Below are positions 17,661 through 26,703 of a stretch of DNA of 64,000 nucleotides, piece after piece. The DNA lies in NCBI RefSeq assembly GCF_900105325.1, contig NZ_FNSU01000003.1, forward strand, positions 62,001-126,000, written 5' to 3'. This DNA comes from Pseudomonas marginalis (GTDB taxonomy: Bacteria > Pseudomonadota > Gammaproteobacteria > Pseudomonadales > Pseudomonadaceae). Each line of letters begins with the position of its first letter. The first letter of the stretch is position 1. The notes under the pieces were generated by a model. The model was not told where the DNA came from, did not search any database, and saw only the letters and a program-made list of their open reading frames with translations. Made by a program: the position numbers and the translations under genes.

Positions 17661-17727
17661 GCAAAGATAAGAATTATTCGCAATATCGGCCATGCCGGGT
17701 TCATTAAGATTGCTTAATGAACCCGGC
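17661..17727 (-). promoter_or_regulatory. promoter element of the tolC-hlyD-M50 operon, with perfect 15-bp inverted repeat
   Basis: On the + strand GCAAAGATAAGAATTATTCG (17661-17680) is followed by the perfect inverted repeat GCCGGGTTCATTAAG / CTTAATGAACCCGGC (17694-17708, 17713-17727) with a 4-nt loop. Inside it lies TTAAGATTGCTTAA (17704-17717). The same two blocks, at nearly the same spacing, occur at 24611-24668 and in looser form at 35304-35360. Read on the minus strand they end in a possible -10 (TTATCT). The large hairpin may also end transcription of the giant gene, whose stop is four bases away. Confidence 0.6.
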
Positions 17728-17731
17728 TGAT

Positions 17732-20700
17732 TCAGGCGGCGTTTTTGTCGTCACCGCCCAACAGTGCGCGCAGCAACGCCTGGCCGCGCGCCAGCAGGCC
17801 GCTTTGGCCGCTGGCTTGCAGCTGCGCCTCCAGGGTTGCCTGAACCGCAGTATCGGTCTCGACGCCGGCGTTGTCCGGTACGTGCAGCTCCACTGGGATC
17901 TGCACAGGCATGCCGCGGCTGTCGCGCGTTTCCAGGTGCAGCTTCAAGCGCTGTAACTCGGCCAGATGCCGGCTTTCGACGTGGATGCGGCCGGTATGGC
18001 TGTCAAACCGAATCCATGCCGGCAGCGGCTTGCCGTCGGCCTGGCGCAAGGTAGCCCCGGCAGGGCTGTCGGGCAGTTGGAAACGTGTCAGCAGGCTGCC
18101 GCGTTCAACGGGCACCAGGGCGTGATTGGCAGTCGGGACACTGATGGTTTCCAGGCCTGCCGGATCGTGGTCACGCAAGCCATCCACGCTGCCCAGGCCG
18201 AGCCAGGTCGGCAGTGTCACCGGGTCGACCGGAGCGCGGGTAAAGTCTGCCTGGGGTGCACGGCCCCAGGTGCTGGCCGGCTGCTCGCGGACCGGCACCG
18301 GTGCAATCCAGCCGGACGGCTGACCGGGCACTACCGGGGTCACCATGGGCACTGGCGCGATCACCGGCTCAGTCACCGGCTCAGTCACTGGCTCGGTCAC
18401 CACCGGCGCGGCCTCGACCTCCAGCGTCAGGGTGCGCGACACACTGGCGCCAGCCGGGTCGCTGGCGACCAGTGTGAAGGTCAGCGTGCCCGCGCTGTCG
18501 AGGGTGCCGGACAAGGTGCGGCTGACCGTATCGAAATGCAGGCTCTCAGGCAAACCGTCCACGCGCAGGGTCAGCGTATCGCCATCCGGGTCGCTGAACA
18601 GGTCAGCCGGCAATACCACTTGGTACGGTGTACCCACCTCGGCGTTCGGCGGCACATAGGCGCCGGGGCTGACTTGCGGCGCCTGGTTCGCCTCGGTGTT
18701 GAGCACTTGCAGGGTCACCTGTCGCGCCTGGCTGTTTTGCTCACCGTCGTTCAACACCACATTCAGCACGAGGGCACCCTTGGCGGTGGACATGGCGCTG
18801 TTGTTGTAGGTCAACTGATGCAGGATCGCCTGGGCCTGGGCGCTGCTGACGGTGGTGCTGAAGGTCACGGTCAAGGTGCCGCCGCTGTCGACAAAACTTG
18901 CCAGCACGCGTGTGTCTTGCAGCAATTGCCCATCAACCAGGCGGATGCCGTTGCCCTCGACAAAGCCGAAGTGATCGTCGGCCACCGCGCCGGTGCTGCG
19001 GCTGACGCTGAGGCTGGCGCCCTGATAATTGTTCGCCGCGTCCAGCTCGGCATCCGACAGCAACAAATGTTCGCTGAAGGTCACTGGTGTCGCGCCGATT
19101 TCATAAGGTATCGGCGCCATGGCCTCGGCGCGCAACACGGCAACACCTGTGCCCAGCACCAGTACGCCACCGTCAGCCGACAGGCCGATCTGCCCTGCGT
19201 TGACCAGCGCCGGCGAATCGCTGGCGCGCAGGGTGTTGATCAGGATCAGCCCCTGATTAGTGGTGTTGTAGCGCTGCACGTCGCCATCGGCACTGCTCAG
19301 GTAGAGCAACTCGCCGTTGGCCGATAAGGCGATATCACTCACCTTGCTCAGATCGCTGACGAGGGCGCCCAGGCTGGTAAAGTTGCCGTCGACGGCATTG
19401 AAGCGCAGGACCTGCACCGAACTCGCCCCGGCCACGTAGAGCAGTTGCCCGTCGGCCGATACCGCGAGGTATTTTGGATCGGCCATGGACACCGTTTTAC
19501 CGGCGCTGTCGGCCTGGGTGTCACGCACGAATCCGGCCACGCTCAAGTTGCCATCAGCGGCGCGCTTATAGGCGATCAGGGTATTGGCAAGGTTGTCTGA
19601 TGTGGGGTCGGTGACCACGAACACATAGTCGCCGGCCGTCACCAGCGCCACCGGCTGATGCTGGTAAGGCGCCGACCAGGCATCGTTGCCGAGGTTATTG
19701 AGGTAGCTCAACTGGCCATTGCTGCGGCTGAGGATGGTCACGCCGTTGTCGGTCAGCAGGTAGATATTCTTGCCGTCGGCTGACTCTTGCACGCTGATCG
19801 GGTTGAAGAGTGCGTAGTTGTTGCTGTCGTCACTGCTGAGGGTTTGCTGCACGCTCAGTTCACCGCTTGTTGCGTCTCGTTGCAGCACCACCAGGGCGTT
19901 GCCGCTGGCGCCGCCCAGCGCGTAGACCTGGTCGCCATCGGCCGACACCAGCAGCTGCTTGACCGAGTCCAGGCCGCTGTCGGCCAGGGTTTTCACGTAG
20001 CTCACGCTGCCCGTCACGGGATCGCGCGCGAGCAGGGCGATGGCGGCGCTGCCGTCGCTTACGTAGACGCTGCGGCCGTCGGCCGAGAGGCTCACCTCGG
20101 TCAGGCTGCCGAGGCCAGGCACCTGGGTCAAGTTCTGCACAATCGTCAGTTCCCCCTGGGACAGCAGCGGGTCGTTGCCCACCACCGGCGTGTCGTTGAT
20201 CGCGGTGATGTCGAGGTTCAGCGCCAGCACGCTGGAGGTGAGGCTGCGGTCGCTCAGGGTCACACTGATGGCGACGTTGGCGGCCGGTGCGAGGCTGTCG
20301 CTGGCATAGGTAATCTGGCGCAAGGCGTTCTGCACATCGGCGGTGGTGGGGATAGTCCCGGCATCGTCGTTGAAACGGATGCTCAGCACGCCATTGGCGT
20401 TGCTCAATTGGCCGATGGTTACGCCGTCCTTTTGCAGCGCGGTGCCGTTGAGGGTCAGGCCGTTGCCCGCGCTGAAGGCCAGTTTGTCCAGGCTGGTGGC
20501 ACCATTGAGGGTCACGCTGAGGGTCGCGCCGTTGTAGTTGCCCAGGCCATTGTTGAAGCGGTCCATCTGGTTGTCTTGCACCACTGCATTCGGCGCAAGC
20601 GACACCGCCTCACTGCGCTCGGTGTAGCTGACGCTGCCACTGTTGGCCAGGGTCGGTGCGGTGTTGGCCTCATTGGGGCCGGCGAGGGTGACTTTGACGG

Positions 20701-22870
20701 TGTCGGCCAAGGTTGTACGGGTTTCACCGGTGCCGGTGTGGTATTCGTTGATACTCAGGCCGATGTTGCGGGTGCCGGCCAGGCCGGTGCCGCTGTTGTT
20801 GTAGCCGATGCTGTCAATCAGCGCGGCGGTCTCGCCGGCTTGACGCATCAGGTACAGGGTCACGGTGGTGACATTGCCGCTGATGCCGATGCTGTAGGAC
20901 AGCCCGCCCGGTGTCTGCCGGGTGCCGCTGGTGGCGGTGTCGAGGTCGATTTTTTCGCCGCCCACCCGCAGCAGGTCATGGGCATTGGCGGCGTCGAGGG
21001 TCAGCACCACATGCCAGATCGGCTGGGTGGCTTCGATGGTATCGATGGCGGTGTCCTTGAACAGGCTGACGAACTCATCGTCCTCGTGCAGCGTCGGATC
21101 AAGCACGGTGCTGTCGAGGATCGCCGGGTCGTTGACACCGACCAGGTTGACCTTGACCAGCGCGGTGGCGCTGTTGCCGTCGCCGTCGTTCAGCACAATC
21201 GCGAAGCGTGGCGCACCGCCATTGGCGGCGGGGTCCTGGCTGCCGTTGGAATAGGCAATCTGGCGCAACACATGTTGGGCATCCGCTGCACGGGTGCTGG
21301 CGATAAAGGTCAGGCTAAGCACACCGTTGGCTGCGCTGAAACGCGCAATCGCAATACCGTCCTTGAGAATTTGTCCGTTGACCAGGCTCAGGCCGTTGCC
21401 ATTGATGAAGGTGTAAGCGTCGGCACTGTTGGTGCCGTCTTCGCGGGTGATGGTCAGGCTGGCGTTGTTGTAATCGTCGGCGGCGTCCAGTTGCGCATCG
21501 GCCAGGTGGCCGCTGGGTAGCAGCGCCACGGCGCTGTCGCCCTCGGTGTAGGTGACTTCGGGCAGGCCAACGTTGAGGGTCATCAGGGTCTCGTTCCAGT
21601 TGACTGAGCCGCTGATATACAACTGTTTGCCGTCAGGACTGAGGCTGACGCTGGTGAGGTCGGCGAAACGGATATCCCACGGGTTATTCCAGCCGCTTAA
21701 GCTCAGGCGTGGGCTGAGGTTGCCGCTGCTGTCGCGGCTGAACACCTGGATCGCACTACCGATTACAAACACCGCGCTGCCGTCGGCCGAGACCTGGATG
21801 TCGGTAACGCCTTCGACCTCCAGGCTACCGACCAGGCTCAGCCGGCCGTCCGCGCCGATGGCCAGCACTTGCAGGGATTGTTGTGTGTCGTCGTTCAGCG
21901 CATAGAGGCTTTTGCCATCGGCCGACAGGCTCAGGGCCTTGATGAAATAGCTGCTGTCAGCGCTGCTGCCGGCCAGGCTGTTGATCAGGCTCAGGCTGCC
22001 GTCGTTATTGATCTGCAGGGCGGTGGCGATGTTGTTATCACCGTTGGCGCCGATAAACAGGAAGCGCCCGTCGGCCGACACCAGCATCTGCGCCACGCCT
22101 TGCAGGCCCTCCATGCCGGCGAGGCCGTCAGTGTAGGTGTTGAGCAGGCTCAACTGGCCATTGCTGCCTTGCTCGTAGACCCGCACTTGATCCGCGCCGG
22201 CGACGAACACCCGGTTGCCCTGGCTGGCGATGGCGGTGATGGTCTGGCTATCGCCACCTTCCAGGGTCGAACCGAGGGTCAATTGGCCGCTGCTGCTGTC
22301 ACGGCTGAACACCACCAGGCTATTGGTGTCACTGCCGATCACATACAGCGTGTTCTGGTCGCTGCTGATCTGCACCTTGAGTGCCCCAGCCAAGCCGGGT
22401 ATGTCGGTCGCCGGCAGGCTCTGCACCTGGTTCAGGCTGCCGTCGGCGGCGCGGCTGAAAACACTGACCGAGGCCGATCCTTCAGACGGAATGCTCGCCA
22501 CGTAAACAAACTTGCCATCGCTGGACACCACGCTGTCCCGCGCGCCGGCCAGGGTGCTGGCATCCGTGGTGCCGGCATAGTCCAGAGCGCCGGAGTCGCC
22601 GCCGATGCTCGGCAGTTGTGCGGGATCCGCTGCCACATCCAGGGTGCTGCTGGAACTGACGGTGCGCGAGGCGTTGGCGTCAGTCTCGTCCCCCGTGTGG
22701 GCGGCATGGCTGGCCTCGGCGCTCAGGGTCGGCGCCTGGTTTTGCGCTTCGGCCTGGGCCGCGGTATCGGCCGCCGTGGCGACTGCCGCCGCATCGAACA
22801 TCATCCTGGGTTCAAGGGCCAGCGCCAGGGTATGCAGGCGTGGGGAGCGGGGCAGTGTGGGCGCAGTCAT
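17732..22870 (-). CDS. giant (1712 aa) repeat protein with N-terminal LEPR...FDAA motif and two beta-propeller regions
   Basis: The start at 22870 is chosen because AAGGA lies seven bases upstream; an ATG at 22906 overlapping the previous stop has no ribosome site. There is no conventional signal peptide. Residues 19-28 read LEPRMMFDAA, like the N-terminal LEPR motifs of other large repeat proteins. Two lactonase-like propeller regions (about 70-430 and 885-1260) carry repeated SADG.. .LYV motifs. Cadherin/Ig-like modules of about 150 residues occur at least three times (VTYTEGDSAV, VSYTERSEAV, PVTFSEHLLL). A He_PIG-like domain (SDPDGDTLTLRVDGLP) and a TEPV-rich linker precede the C-terminus. 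No RTX repeats are seen. It is probably a surface or secreted adhesin. Confidence 0.8.
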   Translation of the reverse strand: MTAPTLPRSPRLHTLALALEPRMMFDAAAVATAADTAAQAEAQNQAPTLSAEASHAAHTGDETDANASRTVSSSSTLDVAADPAQLPSIGGDSGALDYAGTTDASTLAGARDSVVSSDGKFVYVASIPSEGSASVSVFSRAADGSLNQVQSLPATDIPGLAGALKVQISSDQNTLYVIGSDTNSLVVFSRDSSSGQLTLGSTLEGGDSQTITAIASQGNRVFVAGADQVRVYEQGSNGQLSLLNTYTDGLAGMEGLQGVAQMLVSADGRFLFIGANGDNNIATALQINNDGSLSLINSLAGSSADSSYFIKALSLSADGKSLYALNDDTQQSLQVLAIGADGRLSLVGSLEVEGVTDIQVSADGSAVFVIGSAIQVFSRDSSGNLSPRLSLSGWNNPWDIRFADLTSVSLSPDGKQLYISGSVNWNETLMTLNVGLPEVTYTEGDSAVALLPSGHLADAQLDAADDYNNASLTITREDGTNSADAYTFINGNGLSLVNGQILKDGIAIARFSAANGVLSLTFIASTRAADAQHVLRQIAYSNGSQDPAANGGAPRFAIVLNDGDGNSATALVKVNLVGVNDPAILDSTVLDPTLHEDDEFVSLFKDTAIDTIEATQPIWHVVLTLDAANAHDLLRVGGEKIDLDTATSGTRQTPGGLSYSIGISGNVTTVTLYLMRQAGETAALIDSIGYNNSGTGLAGTRNIGLSINEYHTGTGETRTTLADTVKVTLAGPNEANTAPTLANSGSVSYTERSEAVSLAPNAVVQDNQMDRFNNGLGNYNGATLSVTLNGATSLDKLAFSAGNGLTLNGTALQKDGVTIGQLSNANGVLSIRFNDDAGTIPTTADVQNALRQITYASDSLAPAANVAISVTLSDRSLTSSVLALNLDITAINDTPVVGNDPLLSQGELTIVQNLTQVPGLGSLTEVSLSADGRSVYVSDGSAAIALLARDPVTGSVSYVKTLADSGLDSVKQLLVSADGDQVYALGGASGNALVVLQRDATSGELSVQQTLSSDDSNNYALFNPISVQESADGKNIYLLTDNGVTILSRSNGQLSYLNNLGNDAWSAPYQHQPVALVTAGDYVFVVTDPTSDNLANTLIAYKRAADGNLSVAGFVRDTQADSAGKTVSMADPKYLAVSADGQLLYVAGASSVQVLRFNAVDGNFTSLGALVSDLSKVSDIALSANGELLYLSSADGDVQRYNTTNQGLILINTLRASDSPALVNAGQIGLSADGGVLVLGTGVAVLRAEAMAPIPYEIGATPVTFSEHLLLSDAELDAANNYQGASLSVSRSTGAVADDHFGFVEGNGIRLVDGQLLQDTRVLASFVDSGGTLTVTFSTTVSSAQAQAILHQLTYNNSAMSTAKGALVLNVVLNDGEQNSQARQVTLQVLNTEANQAPQVSPGAYVPPNAEVGTPYQVVLPADLFSDPDGDTLTLRVDGLPESLHFDTVSRTLSGTLDSAGTLTFTLVASDPAGASVSRTLTLEVEAAPVVTEPVTEPVTEPVIAPVPMVTPVVPGQPSGWIAPVPVREQPASTWGRAPQADFTRAPVDPVTLPTWLGLGSVDGLRDHDPAGLETISVPTANHALVPVERGSLLTRFQLPDSPAGATLRQADGKPLPAWIRFDSHTGRIHVESRHLAELQRLKLHLETRDSRGMPVQIPVELHVPDNAGVETDTAVQATLEAQLQASGQSGLLARGQALLRALLGGDDKNAA

Positions 22871-22905
22871 GGCGGGATCCTTGGCGGAAAGAGGGGGCGT
22901 TGGCA

Positions 22906-24462
22906 TTACTCGATCAGCCGCGCATAGCGCTCGTGCTTGATCTTGTCGGCGATGTTTTGCAGCAAGGTGTCGATCTGGTCTTCACCCTCGACGAAGTTCT
23001 CGGCGTCAGCGAACACCATGTTTTTGTCGCCGTTGGTGCACACGCGCAGGCCGGGGCCGGCGACCCGATCAAACAGCTGACGGCCGAAATCCTGCGGGTC
23101 GCCTGGGCGCACACCGATGAAGTAGAACTTGAGGTTGCGCTGGCGGAAGCTGTCGCACAGGCGTACGAAGCGGCGCCCGGCTACGTCCGAGGACGGGGTG
23201 GTATTGCTTTCGCCATCGATGGCCTGGCCGACTTCGGCGTTGTAGCTGTCAGTGTCGAACCAGTTGCCGGTGGTATTGGCCAGCATCACGATGATCTTCA
23301 CATTGTCGGCGTTGCCGTCTTCGTTGAAGTCCAGGGGCAACTCGTTGTCACCCCAGCCGTTGATGCCGCGCATGTTCGGTGACAAGGCCGAGCCGGCCCA
23401 ACCCATGGCGATGGCGTAGTTGGTGTTGAAACGGGTGGTGATCAGGTCGAGGCGCTTGTCGATCTCATCGCGGTCCTGGGTCAAGGGCAGCAAGGCTGCG
23501 TTCGGGCAGCCTTTGTCGGCGACCATGAAGCGTGTATCGACCACCCCGTCGGCCTCGCCGAAGTCCGGGTTGGGCCCGCGCCAGGAAATCGCCGGAGCGC
23601 CGGGGCTGCCATTGACCGGCAGGTCATGGCGGTAATGGATCTTGAATTGCCCGGCCGGCGGCTGATCCCAGTAGTAATTCTGGCCCAGGCCCAGGCCTCG
23701 GTAGACACACAGCAGGTTGGCACGGCGATCGGGAATACGCCGGTCGGCCAGGCTGCTGTAGCCCGTGCGGAACAGGCTGCGCAGTTCAATCGGATTCAGC
23801 GCGCCGGGCGCTGCCCAGCGGTTGATGCGTTGCGGATCCTTGGGGTCGTAGACGTTCACCGATTGGCTGTAGGGAATCAGCGACAACCAGACTTTATTGT
23901 CGCTGTCCTGGTTACTTTCTTCGCCCAGCAAGTTGCCGGCGAAGGACTTGCCCAAACGCCGCAGCGCCGCGAGGTTGGGTGCGGTTTCGCTGAGGGTGGT
24001 GGGCAGGATCAGCGCGACTTCGGTGGGCCGTGACACCACTTCGACGGTGGAGTGCACCTGCTGTTGCCGACGCTCGCCGCCGATCAAAAACGCCTGTGCA
24101 TGCAGACTCACCTCCACACGCAGGGTCACCGGGGCATCGCCGCCGCCGGCGCTGCTGACTGTCAGGGAGTCGTACTCCAACTGTTCGAACAGATCGCTGT
24201 CCATGCCCAGGTTGTTCTGCACATAACCCCAGGCGATTTTTTTCAACTCGGCGGCGGTGGTGCGGCTGTCCATCAGTTGCTGATTGCCAATGGCAATCGC
24301 GGCGGCGTCGGTGGCGCGCTTGACCTGGCCGGCGTTGTTGGTCATGCGCGACAGGTCGACGGCATACGCCGTGGCAAGCAGCGCGCCGCCGATGGCCAAC
24401 ACCATAAACGGCGCGACGCCGCCGTGCTGCTCGCGGCACAGGCGCTTGAGGGTGTTTTTCAT
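22906..24462 (-). CDS. TadG-like pilus-associated protein
   Basis: 518-residue protein beginning with a Tad-type N-terminal membrane segment (HGGVAPFMVLAIGGALLATAYAVDLSRM) followed by NNAGQVKRATDAAAIAIG, which is typical of TadG/TadE-like proteins. The long periplasmic region ends in a vWA-like part (IIVMLANTTGNWFDT; KFYFIGVRPGDPQ). The start at 24462 overlaps a 40-codon ORF by ATGA. Although next to the tad operon on the same strand, it is separated by its own promoter-like element and leads into the giant repeat gene (stop and giant-gene start 36 bp apart), so the two are probably cotranscribed. Confidence 0.82.
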   Translation of the reverse strand: MKNTLKRLCREQHGGVAPFMVLAIGGALLATAYAVDLSRMTNNAGQVKRATDAAAIAIGNQQLMDSRTTAAELKKIAWGYVQNNLGMDSDLFEQLEYDSLTVSSAGGGDAPVTLRVEVSLHAQAFLIGGERRQQQVHSTVEVVSRPTEVALILPTTLSETAPNLAALRRLGKSFAGNLLGEESNQDSDNKVWLSLIPYSQSVNVYDPKDPQRINRWAAPGALNPIELRSLFRTGYSSLADRRIPDRRANLLCVYRGLGLGQNYYWDQPPAGQFKIHYRHDLPVNGSPGAPAISWRGPNPDFGEADGVVDTRFMVADKGCPNAALLPLTQDRDEIDKRLDLITTRFNTNYAIAMGWAGSALSPNMRGINGWGDNELPLDFNEDGNADNVKIIVMLANTTGNWFDTDSYNAEVGQAIDGESNTTPSSDVAGRRFVRLCDSFRQRNLKFYFIGVRPGDPQDFGRQLFDRVAGPGLRVCTNGDKNMVFADAENFVEGEDQIDTLLQNIADKIKHERYARLIE

Positions 24463-24581
24463 GTAGGTTTGACCGCAGGCAAGACGTCGCAGGGCAGGTG
24501 CAGGCCTTCGTAGGCCAAACCCGCGTTGACCAGCAAGAGCAACAACCATTGGGTGGGAAACCGGGAAAGCGGGCGTGTCAT
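24459..24581 (-). CDS. candidate 40-aa membrane/secreted peptide coupled to the tadG-like gene
   Basis: Small open frame MTRPLSRFPTQW followed by five leucines and VNAGLAYEGLHLPC, i.e. a basic N-terminus, a hydrophobic core and an Ala-x-Ala-less but signal-like end. Its stop overlaps the tadG-like ATG as ATGA, the same coupling used throughout this region. The ribosome site is weak (GATGAG ten bases upstream). It lies directly after the shared promoter element. It may be a real leader or small membrane protein; I do not recognise a family, and translation is not proven. Confidence 0.4.
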   Translation of the reverse strand: MTRPLSRFPTQWLLLLLVNAGLAYEGLHLPCDVLPAVKPT

Positions 24582-24610
24582 AAGGGCTCATCGTTGGCTG
24601 CGCAGTGCGG

Positions 24611-24668
24611 GCAAAGATAAGAACTATTCCCAATATCGGGCAATCGTCGGTTCATTAAGAATGCTTAA
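24611..24668 (-). promoter_or_regulatory. promoter element of the tadG-like/giant-protein operon
   Basis: The + strand shows GCAAAGATAAGAACTATTCC (24611-24630) and TTAAGAATGCTTAA (24655-24668). This is 18 of 20 bases identical to the first block at 17661 and carries the same TTAA half-sites. It lies in the 109-bp gap between the last tad gene and the 40-codon ORF, which makes it a promoter for the tadG-like and giant genes rather than part of the tad operon. A possible -10 on the minus strand is TTATCT. Confidence 0.6.
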
Positions 24669-24690
24669 TATGGAGGGCCAAGGCAGGCCA

Positions 24691-25284
24691 TCAGCCCGCA
24701 TCTTCGTCTTCCAGCCCAGCCTCCCGGGACAATTGCTTATCCAACTCCGGCTCGTCATACAGCATGCGGCTGAACGCCAGGGCCTCGATGTCCTTGTCCA
24801 TCAGCAAGCCGCTGCCCAGCAGCAAGGTATTGGTGTTGCGGCACAGTTGCACCACCAGCAAGGAGCGCTTGCTGGTGGTGGTCTCGCCGGTCTCGTCGTT
24901 GCTCGGCGGTTGTTCCTCGGGCAAGCCGCCGACGTAGTGCTGGCCCTGGCTGTAGCTGGGGCAGATCCCAGTGACGGCGCCGCGTTGCAGGGGCTTCCAG
25001 GTCATGTTGCGGTCCAGGGACACCTTGCTGATCACCAGTTGGTAGTCGCCGAGGATTTTCGGCGACGCAGCCTGGCGCAGCAATGCGTCGAGGCCATCGC
25101 TGTCCAGGCTGGGCTGGGCGGCGAGGACCGAGGCGATGTTGTGCACCGACTGCTCCATGTAGGCCCGCGCCTGGTGCACGTTGTACAGGTCGGCGCTGAC
25201 CAGTGCGGTGCCGATCAGCAGGGGCAGCACCAGGATGCCCTCCATCATGGCCGTGCCGCGTTGGCGGCGGGGCAGGCTGCGCAT
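24691..25284 (-). CDS. TadE/TadF-family minor pseudopilin
   Basis: 197-residue protein with a short basic N-terminus and a pseudopilin-like helix (RRQRGTAMMEGILVLPLLIGTALVSADLYNV). The Glu in MMEG corresponds to the conserved +5 position of type IV-like prepilins. The C-terminal two thirds are hydrophilic and presumably periplasmic. The start at 25284 overlaps the previous stop (TGATG). It is the last gene of the tad operon. Pseudopilins of this type are needed for Flp pilus assembly; I cannot decide between TadE and TadF. Confidence 0.8.
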   Translation of the reverse strand: MRSLPRRQRGTAMMEGILVLPLLIGTALVSADLYNVHQARAYMEQSVHNIASVLAAQPSLDSDGLDALLRQAASPKILGDYQLVISKVSLDRNMTWKPLQRGAVTGICPSYSQGQHYVGGLPEEQPPSNDETGETTTSKRSLLVVQLCRNTNTLLLGSGLLMDKDIEALAFSRMLYDEPELDKQLSREAGLEDEDAG

Positions 25285-25814
25285 CAGGTGTCGTCCTCGC
25301 TGGGGTCTTCGCTGGGCAGGTTGCCCAGCAGGTCGCGGTATTGGTACTGGAAGCCGCTGCCCAGCCCGAACAGACCGGGCAACGGGGTCATGAAGGTCTG
25401 GCTGAGGTCCACAGTGATGCTGAGGATCGGCGGCGACTTGAAGTTTTGCGCCTGCTCCGCCTGTTCCGCTGCGGTGGCGCTCTGGCGGTCCTGGCCGAAC
25501 AGGTGCAGGTTGTCGAACGGCAACACATCGATCTCCAGGTTGTTCTCGCCGAGAAAGCCATAGGAGTAGCTGAGCATGCGGGTCTCTATGTCGACTTGCA
25601 GGGCGTCGGCGCTTTTCAGGTAGAAGCTCTCTTCTGCGCGAAAATCCTGCACCGCATGTTCCAGGGCCAGGCTGCCGATGCCGATCACCATGGCGATACG
25701 CGCCAGTTCGAACAGGATCATCACGGCGAACAGCAGCACCGGCAGGATGAACGCGGTTTCGGTGGCAGTGACGGCATCCTGTCCGCGCCACAGACGCTTC
25801 AGCGCACGGCTCAT
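25284..25814 (-). CDS. TadE/TadF-family minor pseudopilin
   Basis: 176-residue protein. After a basic start (MSRALKRLWRGQDAVTATET) comes a hydrophobic helix (AFILPVLLFAVMILFELARI) with the conserved Glu of the TadE-like motif. The remainder is periplasmic and hydrophilic. The start at 25814 shares TGATG with the tadD stop, and its own stop shares TGATG with the next pseudopilin gene, so all three are translationally coupled. Likely a minor component that primes or stabilises the Flp pilus. Confidence 0.8.
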   Translation of the reverse strand: MSRALKRLWRGQDAVTATETAFILPVLLFAVMILFELARIAMVIGIGSLALEHAVQDFRAEESFYLKSADALQVDIETRMLSYSYGFLGENNLEIDVLPFDNLHLFGQDRQSATAAEQAEQAQNFKSPPILSITVDLSQTFMTPLPGLFGLGSGFQYQYRDLLGNLPSEDPSEDDT

Positions 25815-26677
25815 CAACGTTGCTCGGCGAGTGCCAGGGGGCGCTGGCTCGCGGCGAGTAATTCGCTGGCCAGCGGCGCACCGTTGGCGATGCGCTCGCG
25901 GGTGGCCTGGAAGTCGCGCAGGATCGGTTCGGCGTAGCTTGGGTCGATACTTTCCAGCAGCACGCGGCGCGCGGTGTCGTCGTGGCCGTCGAGCACGTAG
26001 GCCAGGGCCAGGTTGAGTTTGAGTGAGGCGTCGCGGCTTTCCCGGGGCTGGGTGAGCAGGCCGATGGCCTTGGCGCTGTCGCCGCTTTGCAGCCAATTGA
26101 GGGCCAGGTTGTTGGTGGCGGCGACATTCGAGGGGTCGATGGTCAGGGCTTTTTCAAACGCTTCGCGAGCGGCCCGGTTTTGCCCCTGGATATTCAAGGC
26201 GACGCCCAGGCCATTGAGATTTTGCGGGTTTTCGGGCTCCACCTCGAGGGCGCACTGGAAGTCCTTGGCCGCGAGGGCCGCGCCGCCCATGGCCAGGCGC
26301 GCGCGGGCCAGACCGCTGCACAGCGCCACACGCTGGTCGCCGGGCATTGCTTGCAGATTGCCGCCCAATTCCTGGCGGGCACGGTTGTACAGCGCAAAGG
26401 TCTCGCGGGGCGGGCGCACCTGGGCGGCGACGCTGGCGTACTCGATCAGGTACACGCCCTTGAGTTGCTGGCGCTGGTCCATGCGCTCGTAGATTTCATA
26501 GGCGCCTGGCAGGCGGCTATTGTCGCGCAGCACGCGGGCCAGGCGCAGGGCTTCCTTGGCTTCCTTGCTGTCGAGGCCGGTGACGGCAGTGGTATCACGG
26601 TTCAACGACGACAGGCTGCTGCAGCCACCGAGGGTCAACACGCTGAACAACAGCACAAAAGGCAAGGCACGGGACAT
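25814..26677 (-). CDS. tadD: TadD-like TPR lipoprotein
   Basis: 287-residue lipoprotein: signal peptide ending LTLGGC (Cys19), then tetratricopeptide-like helices (AAKDFQCALEVEPENPQNLNG; AREAFEKALTIDPSNVAATN). TadD proteins are outer-membrane pilotin-like factors of the Tad machine. The ATG at 26677 has GGAG ten bases upstream; two earlier in-frame starts (TTG 26707, ATG 26701) would overlap tadC and spoil the signal peptide. It lies 26 bp after tadC. Confidence 0.9.
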   Translation of the reverse strand: MSRALPFVLLFSVLTLGGCSSLSSLNRDTTAVTGLDSKEAKEALRLARVLRDNSRLPGAYEIYERMDQRQQLKGVYLIEYASVAAQVRPPRETFALYNRARQELGGNLQAMPGDQRVALCSGLARARLAMGGAALAAKDFQCALEVEPENPQNLNGLGVALNIQGQNRAAREAFEKALTIDPSNVAATNNLALNWLQSGDSAKAIGLLTQPRESRDASLKLNLALAYVLDGHDDTARRVLLESIDPSYAEPILRDFQATRERIANGAPLASELLAASQRPLALAEQR

Positions 26678-26703
26678 AGTAGTGGGGCTCCGAAAAATCA
26701 TGC

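Noticed and set aside
15865..21520. Large + strand frames opposite the TolC-like and giant genes
   Set aside because: Composition is His/Gln/Arg/Val-rich as expected from the reverse complement of Ala/Gln/Leu-rich genes, without start signals or recognisable domains.
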